Assembly (NCBI GenBank): GCA_951812305.1
Contig: CATOSB010000002.1
Location: 558,001 to 622,000 of the forward strand
Length of the DNA: 64,000 nt
Direction: 5' to 3'
Source: an uncultured Paracoccaceae bacterium
GTDB lineage: Bacteria > Pseudomonadota > Alphaproteobacteria > Rhodobacterales > Rhodobacteraceae
The translations under genes and the position numbers were made by a program. Within the stretch, counting starts at the first letter, position 1, and each line of letters begins with the position of its first letter. Below, piece by piece: positions 16,069-24,775 of the stretch. The notes under the pieces were generated by a model. It was not told the origin of the DNA. It saw nothing but the letters and a program-made list of their open reading frames with translations, and did no database searches.

Positions 16069-17540
16069 CGCGGTGCACCGACGAAGCGACCCACTCCGTC
16101 AGGTGTGGGGAGCGCATGATGCGCGGCCTCGATCGTGCCGAGGCGGCGGGCGATCTTGTCAGAGGGGTCGGACGGGCGGCGGGTTTCGAGGCTGACATGG
16201 ATCAAAATGTGCTCGCCCGTGGCGCAAAGGCGCTCGCCCGCCCAAAGCTGGTGGAAAACGTGCATTTTCTTGCCCTGCCCGTTCAGGCAGATCGTCTCGA
16301 CGCGGATGCGGGTTCCGGCGTGGATTTCGTCCAAGTGTCGGATATGGGTTTCGGCGGTGAAATAGCTGCCGCCCGTTGCGATGTAATCGGCGTCGCAGCC
16401 GACGATCCACATGAACCGATCCGTGGCGTCGCCAAAGACCTGCAGGTATTTCGCCTCGTTCATATGGCCGTTGTAATCGGTCCAATCCAGCGGCACGGCG
16501 CGGTTCACGGTTTCAATCGGGGCACCGATATCTTCGATTTCGGCGTAGTCCATGACAGCATCTGAGGTATCGTTGCGCGCGGTGTCCCAATCATTCAACA
16601 GCGCGCCCGCGCCCCAGTTCTGCGCCTTAAGTGCGCGCATCATCGCGACGAGATTATTGTCGCGGATGCGTTCGAGTTGCCGGATGGATCGGGTGCCGGA
16701 TTGCCGGTCGGACTGACTGGCAATGGTGTTGACCAGATCGTCGGTCAGGTCGGGGACGTCCATCAATTTCGTCCAGGGCCATTTCAGCGCGGGGCCGAAT
16801 TGCTCGATGAAATGCGCCATGCCGGCCTCGCCACCGGCGATGCGATAGGTCTCAAACAGCCCCATCTGCGCCCAGCGCAGACCGAAGCCATAACGGATGG
16901 CGTCGTCGATTTCCTCTGTCGTGGCAATGCCATCTTTCACCAGCCACAGCGCTTCGCGCCACACGGCTTCGAGGAAGCGGTCCGCGACATGGGCGTCGAT
17001 TTCCTTGCGAACGAGAAGGGGATGCATCCCGAGTGAGGTCAGGATTTCCTTGGCATCATCGACGAAGCCGGGTTCGGTACCGGGATGAGGGACCAGTTCG
17101 ACCAAGGGCAGAAGGTAGACCGGGTTGAACGGGTGGGCGACAAGGATCGCCTCTGGGTGCTTTGCCCCGTCGGCGAGTTCGGTGGGTTTGAAGCCGGAGG
17201 TGGACGACCCGATGATGACGCTGCCGCCTTCGTGATCCTGTATCTGGCGATAGACTTTTTGCTTTAGCTCCAGCCGTTCGGGGACACTTTCCTGCACCCA
17301 GGTGGCGCTGATAACAGCGTCTTCCAGCGTTTCACAGAAGCGAAGGTTCCCCTCGGTTGGCAGGGCTGTATCGGACAGACCGGGCAGAGAACGGCGTGCA
17401 TTGTCCAACACTTCGCCAATCTTGCGTTCCGCTTCCGGGTCGGGGTCGAACACGCGCACATCCCAGCCCATCAATAGGAACCGCGCGGCCCAGCCACCAC
17501 CGATGACGCCACCGCCAATGATCGCTGCGATATTCTTCAT
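16065..17540 (-). CDS. L-carnitine dehydrogenase fused to a thioesterase
   Basis: A 491-residue two-domain enzyme. Residues about 1-320 are a 3-hydroxyacyl-CoA-dehydrogenase-like carnitine 3-dehydrogenase with the NAD motif IGGGVIGGGWAARFL and the active-site region VAHPFNPVYLLPLVELVP. Residues about 340-491 are a hotdog thioesterase (VPLDWTDYNGHMNEAKYLQVFGD). In Rhizobiales and Rhodobacteraceae this fusion oxidises L-carnitine to 3-dehydrocarnitine and removes the betainyl-CoA produced later. With the BKACE gene at 18635-19549 it forms the aerobic carnitine-to-betaine route. ATG at 17540 begins directly before the Rossmann motif. Confidence 0.92.
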   Translation of the reverse strand: MKNIAAIIGGGVIGGGWAARFLLMGWDVRVFDPDPEAERKIGEVLDNARRSLPGLSDTALPTEGNLRFCETLEDAVISATWVQESVPERLELKQKVYRQIQDHEGGSVIIGSSTSGFKPTELADGAKHPEAILVAHPFNPVYLLPLVELVPHPGTEPGFVDDAKEILTSLGMHPLLVRKEIDAHVADRFLEAVWREALWLVKDGIATTEEIDDAIRYGFGLRWAQMGLFETYRIAGGEAGMAHFIEQFGPALKWPWTKLMDVPDLTDDLVNTIASQSDRQSGTRSIRQLERIRDNNLVAMMRALKAQNWGAGALLNDWDTARNDTSDAVMDYAEIEDIGAPIETVNRAVPLDWTDYNGHMNEAKYLQVFGDATDRFMWIVGCDADYIATGGSYFTAETHIRHLDEIHAGTRIRVETICLNGQGKKMHVFHQLWAGERLCATGEHILIHVSLETRRPSDPSDKIARRLGTIEAAHHALPTPDGVGRFVGAPR

Positions 17541-17616
17541 GAGTCCTCTTCCCGCAACTTTCGGGTCGCCGTTGCGCCCGCATGTTTTCTAACAAACTCA
17601 CCAAAGGAGAGCTGCG

Positions 17617-18084
17617 ATGAACATCCAATATCATGGATTGCCAAGCAACGAGGTTGCCGAGATTCGCGCCAACGGCAAGGACTCTTATTGCAACCCGGTG
17701 GAGCGGCATGTGGCAGTGGAGCCGGTTTATCCCTGTCGCCATTGCCTTGGCGAAATACCGGCGGGAAAAGAATATCTGATCCTCGCCCATCGACCGTTTC
17801 GGTCGAATAACCCTTACGCGGAAACCGGGCCGATATTCCTGTGTGCCGACGCGTGTGAAGCGCATGAAAACAACGGTGCAACGCCGAAGATCCTTCGTGC
17901 GGCGCGGTTTCTGGTGCGCGGGTATTCTGAGGATGAGCGCATCGTCTATGGAAGTGGTACGGTGGTGCCGACGGGTAAGATTTCGGACTATGCCAGAGGT
18001 TTGTTGTCTGACCCTCAAATTGCATTTGTCGATGTCCGCTCTGCTGCGAACAACTGCTTTCAGTGCCGGGTGACGCTGGGATGA
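17617..18084 (+). CDS. DUF1203 family protein
   Basis: A 155-residue cytosolic protein of the DUF1203 family. Visible family features are CNPVERHVAVEPVYPCRHCLGEIPAGKEYLILAHRPF and GPIFLCADACEAH (metal-type Cys/His positions at about 39-42 and 74-80), and FVDVRSAANNCFQCRV at the end. The function is unknown. AGGAG lies 8 bases upstream of the ATG. It is divergent from the carnitine dehydrogenase gene and interrupts what would otherwise be a single carnitine operon. Confidence 0.86.
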   Translation: MNIQYHGLPSNEVAEIRANGKDSYCNPVERHVAVEPVYPCRHCLGEIPAGKEYLILAHRPFRSNNPYAETGPIFLCADACEAHENNGATPKILRAARFLVRGYSEDERIVYGSGTVVPTGKISDYARGLLSDPQIAFVDVRSAANNCFQCRVTLG

Positions 18085-18638
18085 TCATTCAAGGCACGTT
18101 GTGGCGCGTGCGCCGGAGCTGGTCAGGATTTCGTGACAGCCGATAAGTGGCATTAGGGGCGAGCAAGTGCCCGAACGCGCAAAACAGACGCCTTTGCAAT
18201 CGCTTGCCGCCTTGCAGGATTTCTGCCCCTCGCCGGTGTTGCGGACGCAGACGAAAAACCCTTCCGGTGTTTTGGTGAACGTACCCTTTCTGCGGGTGCA
18301 TTGAGCGCGGGTTTTGGCATTGGGGTCGGGTGCTGCGGCTTCCGGTTCGGGTTCCGATTCCGCAGCCGCGTCTTCAGCGTCTTGTTCATCTTCGTTGGTG
18401 GCGTCGGAGGAATCAATTTCATCCATGGGTTGGGGCTCCGGCGCACGGTTTTAACCGGGTCATCGGTATCGCCGTTGTTATCGGGTTCGCCGCTTTCGGT
18501 AAGTGTTTGTTCATCGTCAAAGACATAGCCGGACTCTGGATCCGGCGTTTGTTGTGGGGCACTGCCGAAAAGCGGCCCGGCGGTCTCGCCGCAACCGGCC
18601 AGAAGGAAAATTAACATAAGGGCGGCAAGCCGTCTCAC
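18085..18638 (-). pseudogene. Cysteine-rich lipoprotein gene with a frameshift
   Basis: The 5' part, from a GTG at 18638, encodes a lipoprotein signal peptide (RRLAALMLIFLLAGC, lipobox LAGC) and an acidic linker. Near 18450, around CCGGTTAAAACCG, the coding frame shifts: the original frame becomes Arg/Pro-rich noise, while the -1 frame continues sensibly as APEPQPMDEIDSSDATNE and ends with a cysteine-containing domain (CTRRKGTF, ASDCKGVCF, GTCSPLMPLIGC). Together they give about 183 codons. One lost or gained base, true or from sequencing, explains this. The GTG overlaps the TGA of the BKACE gene, so it was the last gene of that unit. Confidence 0.78.
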
Positions 18639-19549
18639 TTGGCGACTGGCGCGCGTTTGGTGAGGCCAAGCTTGGCGCGCACCTCGTCCGGGCCGATGAC
18701 GCGGGCACCGAGGTTGGTGACGATGTTGGCCGCTCGCTCGACCAGTTGCGCATTGGCCGCAAGCACGCCCCGGTCGAGCATCAGGTTATCCTCGAGCCCA
18801 ACACGGACGTTGCCACCCGCAAGCACGGCGGCGGCGGCATAGGCCATCTGATTGCGGCCCAGCCCAAAGGCGCTGAAAGTCCAGTCGTCGGGGACGTTGT
18901 TCACCATCGCCATGAACGTGTTCAGATCATCCGGCGCACCCCAGGGTACGCCCATGCACAATTGCACAAGAGCCGGGCTTTCAAGGATACCGTCACTCAC
19001 CAGTTGCTTGGCGTACCAGAGATGGCCGGTATCGAAAGCCTCGATTTCCGGCTTCACGCCCAGCGCGGTCATCTGCGCGCCCATCGCCTGCAACATGCCC
19101 GGCGTGTTGGTCATGACGTAATCGGCCTCGGCAAAATTCATCGTGCCGCAATCGAGCGTACAGATTTCGGGCAGGCATTCGGCGACATGCGCGACGCGCT
19201 CGGTCGGGCCGATCATGTCGGTGCCCTCGACTGTTGGCAGAGGATTTTCACCGCCGCCGAACACCATGTCCCCGCCCATCCCGGCGGTGAGGTTCAGAAC
19301 AACGTCGACTTCTGCGTCACGTATGCGGTCGGTGACTTCGCGGTAATAATCCAACCTGCGCGAAGGCGTGCCGGTTTCCGGGTTGCGCACGTGGCAATGG
19401 ACAATCGCTGCCCCGGCCTTGGCGGCATCAATCGCGCTGTCGGCGATATCCTTGGGGGAACGCGGGACATGCGGGCTGCGGTCCTGCGTTGAACCAGAGC
19501 CAGTGACGGCACAAGTGATGAACACCTCTCGGTTCATGTTGAGTGGCAT
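18635..19549 (-). CDS. BKACE family enzyme (3-dehydrocarnitine cleavage)
   Basis: A 304-residue beta-keto acid cleavage enzyme (DUF849/BKACE family, TIM barrel, Zn-dependent). It joins a beta-keto acid with acetyl-CoA to give acetoacetate and a CoA ester; for 3-dehydrocarnitine the products are acetoacetate and betainyl-CoA. Visible are FITCAVTGSGST, the zinc pair HCHVRNPETG (about residues 48-50), the GGGENPLPT loop and VRVGLEDNLML. The substrate is inferred from the nearby carnitine dehydrogenase-thioesterase. A GAGG site precedes the ATG at 19549. Confidence 0.9.
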   Translation of the reverse strand: MPLNMNREVFITCAVTGSGSTQDRSPHVPRSPKDIADSAIDAAKAGAAIVHCHVRNPETGTPSRRLDYYREVTDRIRDAEVDVVLNLTAGMGGDMVFGGGENPLPTVEGTDMIGPTERVAHVAECLPEICTLDCGTMNFAEADYVMTNTPGMLQAMGAQMTALGVKPEIEAFDTGHLWYAKQLVSDGILESPALVQLCMGVPWGAPDDLNTFMAMVNNVPDDWTFSAFGLGRNQMAYAAAAVLAGGNVRVGLEDNLMLDRGVLAANAQLVERAANIVTNLGARVIGPDEVRAKLGLTKRAPVAK

Positions 19550-19662
19550 GGCGCAACCTCCATTTTGTTGCAGATTATAGGCGGGGATTCGGGACCCCGC
19601 CGCAAGCCCGAAAACGACGCCAAGTGATCATATGCAGCATCTGGTATTTAGGATCTGCAACC

Positions 19663-19845
19663 CCCGCGTGGAATCAAGCCGCAGGCGCCGCGCGATCGCC
19701 TGCCCGTCCCCACGGGCTGGCGATTTGGCGCGGCTGGGCGCAAGCCGTTGAACTTTCACGGACTTGGCTGGGATAAACGGGCCAATTGCATTGTCGCATC
19801 GCCACCCCACGGGCAGGCAAACGCGCGTCTTTTGACATTCTCGAA
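19663..19845 (+). repeat. Dispersed structured repeat, copy B
   Basis: Shares with copy D GAATCAAGCCGCAGGCGC and the arm CGCGCGATCGCCTGCCCGT (19689-19707). All four copies share the CGGACTTGGCT core (19759-). The right arm ACGGGCAGGC (19809-19818) matches the left arm in inverted order. Nothing else was seen in the gap 19550-19866. A 60-codon frame on the minus strand recurs in copy D and is a by-product of the repeat. Confidence 0.85.
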
Positions 19846-19866
19846 CCGAGCATTGATGCCGTCACC

Positions 19867-20907
19867 TCAATACGGCAACGGATGCAGTTTATTGGCAGCT
19901 TCGATCTCGGCGATCACCTCCTCAGAAAGCGTCAGATCCCCCGCCGCCAACGCGGCATCCAGTTGTGCATCATTGCTGGCTCCGAATATGGGCGATGACA
20001 CAAAGGGCCGCGTCAGGGTCCAGGCGAGCGCCATTGTGTTCACATCCAGATTGTGCCGCTTTGCGATGTCGCAATAGGCTTCAATGGCAGGCCAGACACG
20101 ATCATTGATCCGACCGTTCAGCGTGCCCTCGCGCGCGCGGCGCGTACCCTCTGGCGTGTGGTCGGGCGCGTATTTCCCGGAGACCAGGCCCATTGCCAGC
20201 GGCGAGTAGGGCAGATGCGCGACGTTCTCGACACAGCACAGCTCGGCCAGATCAAGATCGCCCAAACGGCACAAAAGCGAATACTCATTCTGGATCGACA
20301 CCATGCGCGGCAGGCTGTTTTCTGCCGCGAGCCGCAACCACGCTGCGGTGCCCCAGGTCGTTTCGTTCGAAACGCCGATAGTCCGGACTTTGCCCGCCTT
20401 TACAGCCTTGTCGAGCGCTTCGAGAATATCGCCCATGTTCTCGACGATGTCTTCGCGATCGAGCTTCGACGGATCGTAGGTCCAGTTCCGGCGAAAGGCG
20501 TAGGAGCCGCGGTTCGGATTGTGCAGCTGATAAAGGTCGATGTAATCGGTCTGAAGCCGTTTCAGCGAGGCGTCTATCGCCTGCGGGATCGTTTTGCTGT
20601 TCTGACGCTCGCCACCGCGCAGGTGTTGGTTCGGCCCCGCGATTTTTGTCGCGAGAACCACGTCATCGCGCCGACCTGTTTTTGCGAACCAGTTGCCGAT
20701 GATCCGCTCTGTATTACCCATCGTTTCGGCCAGCATCGGATAGGTTGGATAGATTTCCGCCGTATCGACGAAGTTGATGCCTGCATCGAGGCAACGGTCA
20801 ATCTGGGAGTGCCCCTCATCTTCGGTGTTGCTGCTGCCCCAGTTCATCGAGCCGAGGCAGAGGTTCGACACTTTGATGTCGCTGGTCCCGAGGTTGACGT
20901 AATTCAT
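19867..20907 (-). CDS. Aldo/keto reductase (Tas-like)
   Basis: A 346-residue NADPH-dependent reductase with the TIM-barrel AKR fold, the same length as E. coli Tas. Catalytic residues are visible: Asp and Tyr in VDTAEIYPTY (about 49-58), Lys in LATKIAG and His in LYQLHNPN. The C-terminus has SSPIFGASNDAQLDAALAA, part of the NADPH-binding site. The physiological substrate is unknown. The ATG at 20907 is chosen because GGAGG lies 7 bases upstream and MNYVNLGTSDIKVSNLCLG matches the family start; the frame is open to 21024 but without family similarity. Confidence 0.92.
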   Translation of the reverse strand: MNYVNLGTSDIKVSNLCLGSMNWGSSNTEDEGHSQIDRCLDAGINFVDTAEIYPTYPMLAETMGNTERIIGNWFAKTGRRDDVVLATKIAGPNQHLRGGERQNSKTIPQAIDASLKRLQTDYIDLYQLHNPNRGSYAFRRNWTYDPSKLDREDIVENMGDILEALDKAVKAGKVRTIGVSNETTWGTAAWLRLAAENSLPRMVSIQNEYSLLCRLGDLDLAELCCVENVAHLPYSPLAMGLVSGKYAPDHTPEGTRRAREGTLNGRINDRVWPAIEAYCDIAKRHNLDVNTMALAWTLTRPFVSSPIFGASNDAQLDAALAAGDLTLSEEVIAEIEAANKLHPLPY

Positions 20908-21079
20908 GGGCTGCCTCCGAAATGCGTTGGCTTGGTCTGGCCTCTTGCCGTCCAAAGCGCAAGTACAGCCGCCAAATCTCTGCATTTGCACAGGAATTGT
21001 GCGAGATTGGACAGTTGCACTCATGAACTGAAGTTCACAGATACAGCGGCAACCGAGAAAATCATCTGGAGTAACATCG

Positions 21080-21571
21080 ATGTCAAAGGCACCAAGCGAA
21101 ACCGCAATCGGGCATGTACATTTGCGTGTTTCTGATCTGGAGCGGTCGATTGCGTTTTATCGCGACGTGATCGGTTTGGAAGTCATGCAAACCTATGGCA
21201 CCCAAGCGGCATTTCTGTCTGCGGGCGGGTACCACCATCATATCGGGTTGAACACCTGGGAAAGCCTTGGGGCAACGCCGCCACCGCCGGGGCATACCGG
21301 GCTTTATCACACCGCGATTGTGTATCCTGATCGCGCCTCACTGGGCGCAGTAGTAAGGCGGGTGCTGGATGCCGGTATACCGCTGGCAGGTGCGGCGGAT
21401 CATGGTGTGTCAGAGGCGGTTTATCTCGACGATCCGGATGGCAACGGCGTGGAACTTTATCGCGACCGGGCGCGCGCAGACTGGCCCAAGGACACAGGTG
21501 GCAAGCTGGCAATGGGAACCGCGCGGTTGGATTTGCAGGCGCTGCTCAACGAAGCTGTGGAGGCGGCGTAA
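21080..21571 (+). CDS. VOC-family (glyoxalase/dioxygenase-like) protein
   Basis: A 163-residue protein with a single vicinal-oxygen-chelate domain (about 10-130). Metal-ligand positions are seen in GHVHLRVSDLERSIAFYRDVIG (His near 13) and TGLYHTAIVYPD (His near 74), with the terminal acid in DDPDGNGVELYRD (Glu near 128). The fold resembles CatE-like extradiol dioxygenases and glyoxalases, but the reaction cannot be assigned. It is divergent from the aldo/keto reductase and convergent with the flavocytochrome gene. Confidence 0.85.
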   Translation: MSKAPSETAIGHVHLRVSDLERSIAFYRDVIGLEVMQTYGTQAAFLSAGGYHHHIGLNTWESLGATPPPPGHTGLYHTAIVYPDRASLGAVVRRVLDAGIPLAGAADHGVSEAVYLDDPDGNGVELYRDRARADWPKDTGGKLAMGTARLDLQALLNEAVEAA

Positions 21572-21581
21572 GGTTCTGGCG

Positions 21582-22865
21582 TTACCTGTTCAACCAGCCG
21601 AGCAAGCGCCGCAATCCCAGCCCGGTGCAAATTTCAAAGGCTTCATAGTGAAACCTGCGGGCAGAGACGCCATGCACAGAGAGGCCGCTGGCGAGCGAGC
21701 GGCGCATGGGCGTGGGCCCGCAAAAGAGAACTTTGATTTTGTTGAGGTCCGCTTTTGCGATCCGGGCAAGGTCGTCAGCGGTGATGCGTCCTGATTCCGC
21801 GCTTTCCCAAATAATGACTGACAAATTCGCCGTGCCGTCGGCCAACGCCCGGATCTCATCCAAATGCGCGGCTTCGGCGGCGTTTCGCACGGCGTATATA
21901 AGCGTTACAGGTGCTGATTCCGGACCCAAAGCGCGCGCCAAAGAGAGGAAGGGCGTTACACCGATCCCGGCGGCAATCCAGATTTGCGGGCCGCGCGGGT
22001 TTTGACCGAACCGGCCATAGGCACCGTCAACGGAAACGCTTTGCCCGACTTCCAGAGAACGCGAAAGCTGCGAGGTCAGGTCGCCGAGCGGTGCGATTGT
22101 GACGCGCAGCGCACCGTCTTTCTGTGGCGCGCTGCTGATGGTGAAAGGATGGGGTTCGGATCGTTTGGATTGCGCAAACCGGAAGAACGCGAACTGGCCG
22201 GCGCGATGCGCCAATGGGCGGGCGAGTGGTTTCATCGTCACGGCCAGTGCCGATCCCTGACGCTCCAGATTTGATATCTGGTATTGGCGGCCCGGTCGCA
22301 AACCGCGCGGCGCGGATGTGTAGAAATAGGCCAGTACCCCAACGGCGCAGATGGCTGTCATGTAGATCCCGAGCGGGCCGCCGTTTTTGAAGGGTTTAAG
22401 AATGAACAGATAGTGAAACGCGCCAAGGACGAAAAATATCCCGATGAACCGGTGAGTCCATTTCCACAGGTGGTAAGGGATGAACGTGGCGATGGTGATG
22501 ACGACGAATATCAGCAGGCCGTAAAGGCTGATCTCGCCCGCGGTTTCAGCCGTTTCGACCAGCGCCGTTTCAACACCGAGCCCACGCATATCGGCGTCGA
22601 TTGTGTCGTGCAGCAGAATTGCAACCATCGCACCGATGCCAAGCCATTTATGAATGCGGTAAGACTGATCAAGTGGGCCGAATATGGCCTCAATCCCTGG
22701 CGCCCGTGTCGCGATAAGTTGCGAAATCGCCATTGCGATCAGAGCCATCATGCCAAGGTACTGGCTGAACAACGCGATCACGTCACGCCCCGGGGCGATG
22801 CCGGGAAGCCAGATCAATGGCGCGAGCAAAGCCACGCAAATCAGAAGGATACCGGTTGGTTTCAC
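21582..22865 (-). CDS. Ferric-reductase-like membrane flavocytochrome
   Basis: A 427-residue inner-membrane protein. Six or so helices (about 1-210) form a ferric-reductase-like heme domain, with histidines in RIHKWLGIGAMVAILLHDTID and WKWTHRFIGIFFVLGAFHYLF as likely heme ligands. Residues about 215-310 are an FAD domain (RSEPHPFTISSAP) and 310-427 an NAD(P)-binding domain (GIGVTPFLSLARAL, FCGPTPMRRSL). Such proteins pass electrons from NAD(P)H across the membrane to Fe(III) or other acceptors. The ATG at 22865 directly precedes TM1. Confidence 0.87.
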   Translation of the reverse strand: MKPTGILLICVALLAPLIWLPGIAPGRDVIALFSQYLGMMALIAMAISQLIATRAPGIEAIFGPLDQSYRIHKWLGIGAMVAILLHDTIDADMRGLGVETALVETAETAGEISLYGLLIFVVITIATFIPYHLWKWTHRFIGIFFVLGAFHYLFILKPFKNGGPLGIYMTAICAVGVLAYFYTSAPRGLRPGRQYQISNLERQGSALAVTMKPLARPLAHRAGQFAFFRFAQSKRSEPHPFTISSAPQKDGALRVTIAPLGDLTSQLSRSLEVGQSVSVDGAYGRFGQNPRGPQIWIAAGIGVTPFLSLARALGPESAPVTLIYAVRNAAEAAHLDEIRALADGTANLSVIIWESAESGRITADDLARIAKADLNKIKVLFCGPTPMRRSLASGLSVHGVSARRFHYEAFEICTGLGLRRLLGWLNR

Positions 22866-23011
22866 GCGCTTTCCTCAACTCAATCGATGCGGTCCATAGT
22901 GGCGCGCATATCGTCGCGCAACCGCCAATGCACTTGGAAAACACCCAACCGATGGCTATCTAAACCAAAGGAAGAGGATCGTAATCTTCTGTTCAAGGGA
23001 CCGCCGCGATC

Positions 23012-23458
23012 ATGTCATCGATCAGCACCAATCTGGCAATCAACTGGCGCTGCCGCCACACGTGGCAGCGCGCGGCCTATAATACGTCCTGGTGTCTGCT
23101 GGGTTGTTCGATCGGTGATTTTGGTACGATAGCCTTTTTTCAGTTCACCGGTATCCCCTGGCCGACGATGGCAATCATGGTTTTGGCCATCATCAATGGT
23201 TTGCTGACCTCCATCGCGTTGGAAACCGTGATCCTGTCGCGGCAGATGGTCTTGGGTCTTGCGTTTCGCACCGCCATTGGCATGTCAATGATTTCGATGG
23301 TGTCGATGGAAGTGGCAATGAATTTGGTGGATTACTGGATGACCGGCGGTGCCAAGCTGACATGGTGGGTGATCCCGTTCATGCTGACGGCTGGGTTCGT
23401 CACACCCCTGCCGTATAACTATTGGCGGCTGAAGGCGTTGGGGAAAGCCTGCCACTGA
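23012..23458 (+). CDS. DUF4396 membrane protein
   Basis: A 148-residue integral membrane protein with about four hydrophobic segments. The motif WQRAAYNTSWCLLGCSIGDFGTI (about 19-41) and the central methionine-rich segment GMSMISMVSMEVAMNLVDYW (about 90-110) match the DUF4396 family. The family is of unknown function and often sits near copper or heavy-metal genes; none is seen here. It starts with ATG at 23012, and AAGGGA lies about 14 bases upstream. Confidence 0.8.
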   Translation: MSSISTNLAINWRCRHTWQRAAYNTSWCLLGCSIGDFGTIAFFQFTGIPWPTMAIMVLAIINGLLTSIALETVILSRQMVLGLAFRTAIGMSMISMVSMEVAMNLVDYWMTGGAKLTWWVIPFMLTAGFVTPLPYNYWRLKALGKACH

Positions 23459-23791
23459 CGCGGCGTTTCGATTTCTTTTGAGGAGACTGCTGCAAAACCT
23501 GCCCCTCACGGCAAATGCCTCGACATCCGGTGCTCACAACAGCATACCGTCTTGCCCGCCCGAGCTTGTTTCGGGCTGCGACCGACCTCCCCCCGGAGGG
23601 CGCTTATGCAACGTTGTCAAATGCTTGAACGCCAGCATTTCACCGCACAGCACCACAGATTCCAGCCGCTCAGGGCGCCCTCCAGACCCGTCGCTGCCCT
23701 GTCGTTCTGCCAAAGCGGTCGTTTCGCCGAGGACTCTTGAAAGAATTTGGACAGAAATCTTTTGAAGAAGCCGCCACATTCTGTCTGTCGC
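23459..23791. other. Unassigned intergenic stretch
   Basis: Between convergent genes. Several short frames exist on both strands but none has a recognisable protein or start site. A 9-bp inverted repeat, GGAGGGCGC (23595-23603) and GCGCCCTCC (23675-23683), encloses about 71 bases. No T tract follows it. It could be a terminator, an RNA or IS debris; I see nothing decisive. Confidence 0.4.
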
Positions 23792-24775
23792 TTATCCGCC
23801 GAGTCGACCCGCCAATCGCTTCCGCCGCGCGGCCATTTGCGCGCGGCCTTCCTCTGTGCCGTCGTGAAACGAGCCGAACAATTTGTCCCACGGCATTTCC
23901 AGTGACCCATAGTTGCACTCGAAATACCGGTGGTGCATCTGGTGATGAAATGTTCCCATCGCCATACGCTTTTTGTCTTTGATCACAATGCCTTCAAAGC
24001 CTGAATGCGTGGTGACGGCGCTGAGGCAATAGTATTGCAGATGGAAGATCACATGCACGGGATGGCTGGCGATCAGCCAGTGGATCATGACGCCCCCCAG
24101 ATAGAGGATGTGTTCAACCGGGTGCATGGACAGCCCAGACCAAGGGCCGATATTGGTGTTTCGGTGGTGGACGTGGTGGGCCAGTTTATAGAGCGGCCGC
24201 CAGTGCAGCCAGCGGTGAATCCAATAAAACCAGAAGCCTTCCCAAAGCGGGATCAGGAAGAAAAGGGCAATAAACCAGACAGGATTGAGCGTGAAAGACA
24301 GCGCCTCCAGCCAGCCGCGTGCGAAGGCGTGAAGCAGCAGGACCTCGTAGGCCGTCCAGACGGTGACACCACTGGCGAGTGTCCAGAACATATTGTCCAG
24401 CACTTGCCGCTTGAAGGTGTAGGCCCCGCCCTTGGTTATGTCGCGAGTATCATGGCGCAGGCGGTCACCCTGCCCTTTCGCGCGGTAGAACCAGACATGC
24501 AGACCGCCCGCGATGATCAGCATCAGCGCGGCGTTGCGCGCCCAGATGGCGGCGATCCAGCCGGGGGCGAAGGTTTGGGCGGTTTCCAGCGATGGTGTCA
24601 GGTAGACCCACGAAACCCACGCGATGCCCAGAATGATCAGTTTTTCTGAAATCCAGAACCAGCTGCCCCAGAACCAACGCAGAATGTTTCCCGGGTTAGG
24701 CGGCCACTGGAATAGCGGCGAGACTTCAATGGGTAGGGGCGGGCTGTGTGCCCAGCGATCTGCCTCGCTGCTCAT
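23792..24775 (-). CDS. Sterol desaturase/fatty acid hydroxylase family protein
   Basis: A 327-residue membrane di-iron hydroxylase. The histidine motifs are HRWLHW, HHVHHRNTN and HHQMHHRYFECNYG (about 170, 184 and 275), separated by membrane helices. The late FEGIVIKDKKRMAMGTFHHQMHH segment is typical of this family. Substrate unknown (a lipid is likely). The ATG at 24775 overlaps the TGA of the LysE gene by four bases, fixing the start; the frame open to 24907 lies inside lysE. It belongs to an operon with the aldolase and LysE genes upstream. Confidence 0.88.
   Translation of the reverse strand: MSSEADRWAHSPPLPIEVSPLFQWPPNPGNILRWFWGSWFWISEKLIILGIAWVSWVYLTPSLETAQTFAPGWIAAIWARNAALMLIIAGGLHVWFYRAKGQGDRLRHDTRDITKGGAYTFKRQVLDNMFWTLASGVTVWTAYEVLLLHAFARGWLEALSFTLNPVWFIALFFLIPLWEGFWFYWIHRWLHWRPLYKLAHHVHHRNTNIGPWSGLSMHPVEHILYLGGVMIHWLIASHPVHVIFHLQYYCLSAVTTHSGFEGIVIKDKKRMAMGTFHHQMHHRYFECNYGSLEMPWDKLFGSFHDGTEEGRAQMAARRKRLAGRLGG

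Noticed and set aside
18430..18470. Programmed -1 frameshift in the lipoprotein gene
   Set aside because: The local sequence does not form a standard X-XXY-YYZ slippery heptamer in the incoming frame, and no downstream stimulator was seen; a plain indel is simpler.
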